A DNA stretch of 6,006 nt from Candidatus Pelagibacter sp. TMED196 (lineage in GTDB: Bacteria > Pseudomonadota > Alphaproteobacteria > Pelagibacterales > Pelagibacteraceae): assembly GCA_002171925.1 (NCBI GenBank), contig NHIT01000030.1:7017-13022 (forward strand), read 5' to 3'. Below, one piece after another: positions 4,478 through 6,006 of this stretch; positions within the stretch are counted from its first letter, which is position 1, and the number at the start of each line of letters is the position of its first letter. The notes under the pieces were generated by a model. It saw only the letters and a program-made list of their open reading frames with translations, was not told the origin of the DNA and made no database searches. Made by a program: the position numbers and the translations under genes.

Positions 4478-6006
4478 GTGGATCCAAAATTAAAAGAATT
4501 ATCTAGCGCTATAAGGTTTTTGTCTATTGATGCTGTGCAAAAAGCAAATTCTGGGCATCCTGGTATGCCGATGGGCATGGCTGATGTCGCAACAGTATTA
4601 TACAAATACTACCTGAAGTTTAATCCAAAAAATCCTGATTGGCTGAACAGGGACAGGTTTATTTTATCTGCTGGTCATGGATCGATGCTTTTATATTCTT
4701 TGCTTTATCTTACAGGTTATAAAAAAGTACAAATTGAAGATATTAAAAATTTTAGACAACTTGACTCAATATGTGCGGGTCATCCTGAATATCAAAAATC
4801 ATCTGGAATTGAAACAACAACAGGTCCATTAGGTCAAGGTTTGGCAAATTCTGTTGGGATGGCAATAGGTCAAGAAGTTTTAAGAAAAAAATTTGGATCA
4901 GATATTATAAATAATAAAACTTATGTAATTGCCAGTGATGGTGACTTGATGGAAGGAATTAGTCATGAAGCAATGAGTTTAGCCGGACATTTAAATTTAA
5001 AAAATTTAATTGTATTTTTCGATAATAATAAAATTTCTATAGACGGTTCGACATCTTTGAGTGTTTCGGACAATTATAAAAAGAGATTTGAGAGTTATGG
5101 TTGGTCTTTTCAGGAAATTAATGGTCACAATTATAAGCAAATTTTTAATGCGATTAAAAAGGCGAACAAGTCAAAAAAACCAACTATAATTTCATGTAAA
5201 ACAATAATTGGATTTGGATCGCCAAATAAGTCGGGTAAAGCATCTTCTCATGGCGCTCCTCTTGGTGATGATGAAATAAAATTAGTTAGAAAAAAACTTA
5301 ATTGGAAACATGATCCTTTCCAAATACCCATTGAATTATTGAATTCTTGGAGAGAAATTGGCAATAAGGGTGAGAAAATAGAAGATGAGTGGAATAGCGC
5401 TTTAAAAAAGAAAAATACCAAGATCAAAGATGAATATAAACGGTTATTAAAAGGAGAGCTTCCCATATCTTTAGATAAAATAGTCGGCGATGAAAAGCTT
5501 AAATATTTTCAATCAAAGCCTAAAATGGCAACAAGACAATGCTCATCTTCGGTTATCAATAGTATTTCAAACGATGTACCAGAACTTATTGGAGGGTCTG
5601 CAGATCTAAGCGGTTCTAACAATACAAAAACTGATAAAGCTAAAGTTATTACATCTAAAAATTTTAAGGGAAATTATATTCATTATGGCGTTAGAGAACA
5701 TGCAATGGCAGGAGTTATGAATGGACTTGCTTTATACGGAGGTATCATACCTTTTGGTGGCACTTTTTTGATTTTCTCAGACTACCTTAAGCCTTCGCTT
5801 AGATTATCAGCAATAATGAATTTAAGAGTAATTTATATTTTTTCACATGATTCTATTGGTCTTGGCGAAGATGGTCCAACTCATCAACCCATAGAACAGT
5901 TAGAACATTTAAGGGCAATACCAAATTTAAATGTTTTTAGACCTGCAGATATAAATGAAACTCTTGAATGTTGGGAAATTGCTTTGAAAAGTAAAAATAA
6001 TCCAAG
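4478..6006 (+). CDS. tkt: Transketolase (partial, C-terminus beyond window)
   Basis: Transketolase is a thiamine-diphosphate enzyme of the non-oxidative pentose phosphate pathway that moves two-carbon units between sugar phosphates. The frame is open from GTG at 4478 to the edge: 509 codons of a family of about 660. GTG is the only plausible start: an in-frame TAA lies directly before it, the first in-frame ATG is codon 30, inside the GHPG motif, and SSAIRFLSIDAVQKANSGHPG matches the usual N-terminus. The TPP domain has H27 (GHPG), H67 (AGHGSM), H102 (AGHPE), GPLGQG (116-121), the metal site D154 in SDGDLMEG with N184 in FDNNKISIDG, and H258 in SSHGAPLG. The pyrimidine-binding domain has the catalytic Glu (E407) in VREHAMAG and SHDSIGLGEDGPTHQP (456-471). 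The third domain lies mostly outside. tkt divergent from a zauP-zapA pair is common in alphaproteobacteria. Confidence 0.97.
   Translation, partial: MDPKLKELSSAIRFLSIDAVQKANSGHPGMPMGMADVATVLYKYYLKFNPKNPDWLNRDRFILSAGHGSMLLYSLLYLTGYKKVQIEDIKNFRQLDSICAGHPEYQKSSGIETTTGPLGQGLANSVGMAIGQEVLRKKFGSDIINNKTYVIASDGDLMEGISHEAMSLAGHLNLKNLIVFFDNNKISIDGSTSLSVSDNYKKRFESYGWSFQEINGHNYKQIFNAIKKANKSKKPTIISCKTIIGFGSPNKSGKASSHGAPLGDDEIKLVRKKLNWKHDPFQIPIELLNSWREIGNKGEKIEDEWNSALKKKNTKIKDEYKRLLKGELPISLDKIVGDEKLKYFQSKPKMATRQCSSSVINSISNDVPELIGGSADLSGSNNTKTDKAKVITSKNFKGNYIHYGVREHAMAGVMNGLALYGGIIPFGGTFLIFSDYLKPSLRLSAIMNLRVIYIFSHDSIGLGEDGPTHQPIEQLEHLRAIPNLNVFRPADINETLECWEIALKSKNNP

Noticed and set aside
4931..4965. Ser in place of the first Gly of the GDG thiamine-diphosphate motif in transketolase (ASDGDLMEG)
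   Set aside because: SDGD variants are, to my knowledge, common in bacterial transketolases, and the metal ligand Asp and all other active-site residues are present, so loss of function is not suggested.
5248..5466. A 72-codon minus-strand open frame
   Set aside because: It is antisense to the conserved transketolase frame and shows no motif or ribosome-binding site.
1..6006. Search for CRISPR arrays, tRNA or rRNA genes, insertion sequences, toxin-antitoxin or defence genes
   Set aside because: Nearly all bases are accounted for by conserved genes; I saw no spaced direct repeats, no terminal inverted repeats, no tRNA-like arms and no transposase or nuclease gene beyond the RuvC-like protein.

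Overview
The window looks like a piece of a streamlined, AT-rich alphaproteobacterial chromosome, most probably from the SAR11 (Pelagibacterales) group. Three things suggest this: strong A/T bias with long A and T runs inside genes; almost no intergenic space (gaps of 0 to 10 bp, one overlap); and a gene order typical of alphaproteobacteria, with tkt divergent from zapA and then a 5-formyl-THF cyclo-ligase, a YmdB-type phosphoesterase, yebC, a ruvC position and tolQR. The taxonomic call is inference from composition and synteny; no 16S or other marker is present.

Layout from right to left. On the plus strand, a transketolase gene (tkt) starts with GTG at 4478 and runs off the right edge. A short divergent spacer (4415-4477) separates it from a minus-strand cluster that reads leftward: a small coiled-coil protein in the zauP position (4091-4414), zapA (3657-4103), 5-formyltetrahydrofolate cyclo-ligase (3108-3656), a YmdB/TIGR00282-type metallophosphoesterase (2293-3102), yebC (1570-2289), a RuvC-like resolvase (1059-1559), then after 56 bp tolQ (322-1002) and a 3'-truncated tolR (1-317). 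The first six minus-strand genes overlap, abut or are at most 10 bp apart, so they very probably form one operon. tolQR may be its tail or may have its own promoter in the 56 bp gap.

How the genes fit together. The coiled-coil protein and ZapA form a Z-ring-associated pair. TolQR powers outer-membrane constriction late in division, so both ends of the cluster serve cell division. In between lie one-carbon metabolism, a phosphoesterase linked elsewhere to cyclic-nucleotide signalling and RNA turnover, a translation/transcription-associated YebC protein and a Holliday-junction resolvase. All genes except the two edge-truncated ones are intact and of normal family length.

Points worth a second look. 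The protein in the ruvC position is of the phage/plasmid-like RuvC type rather than the canonical type, and ruvA, ruvB and ybgC, which usually follow it, are missing here. yebC has a perfect AGGAGG placed too far upstream, with a 7-bp hairpin between it and the ATG that would bring it to normal spacing. The 6S RNA gene often found between zapA and the cyclo-ligase gene cannot fit, because stop and start codons abut. No novel defence or mobile system was found; the window is mostly conserved housekeeping DNA.
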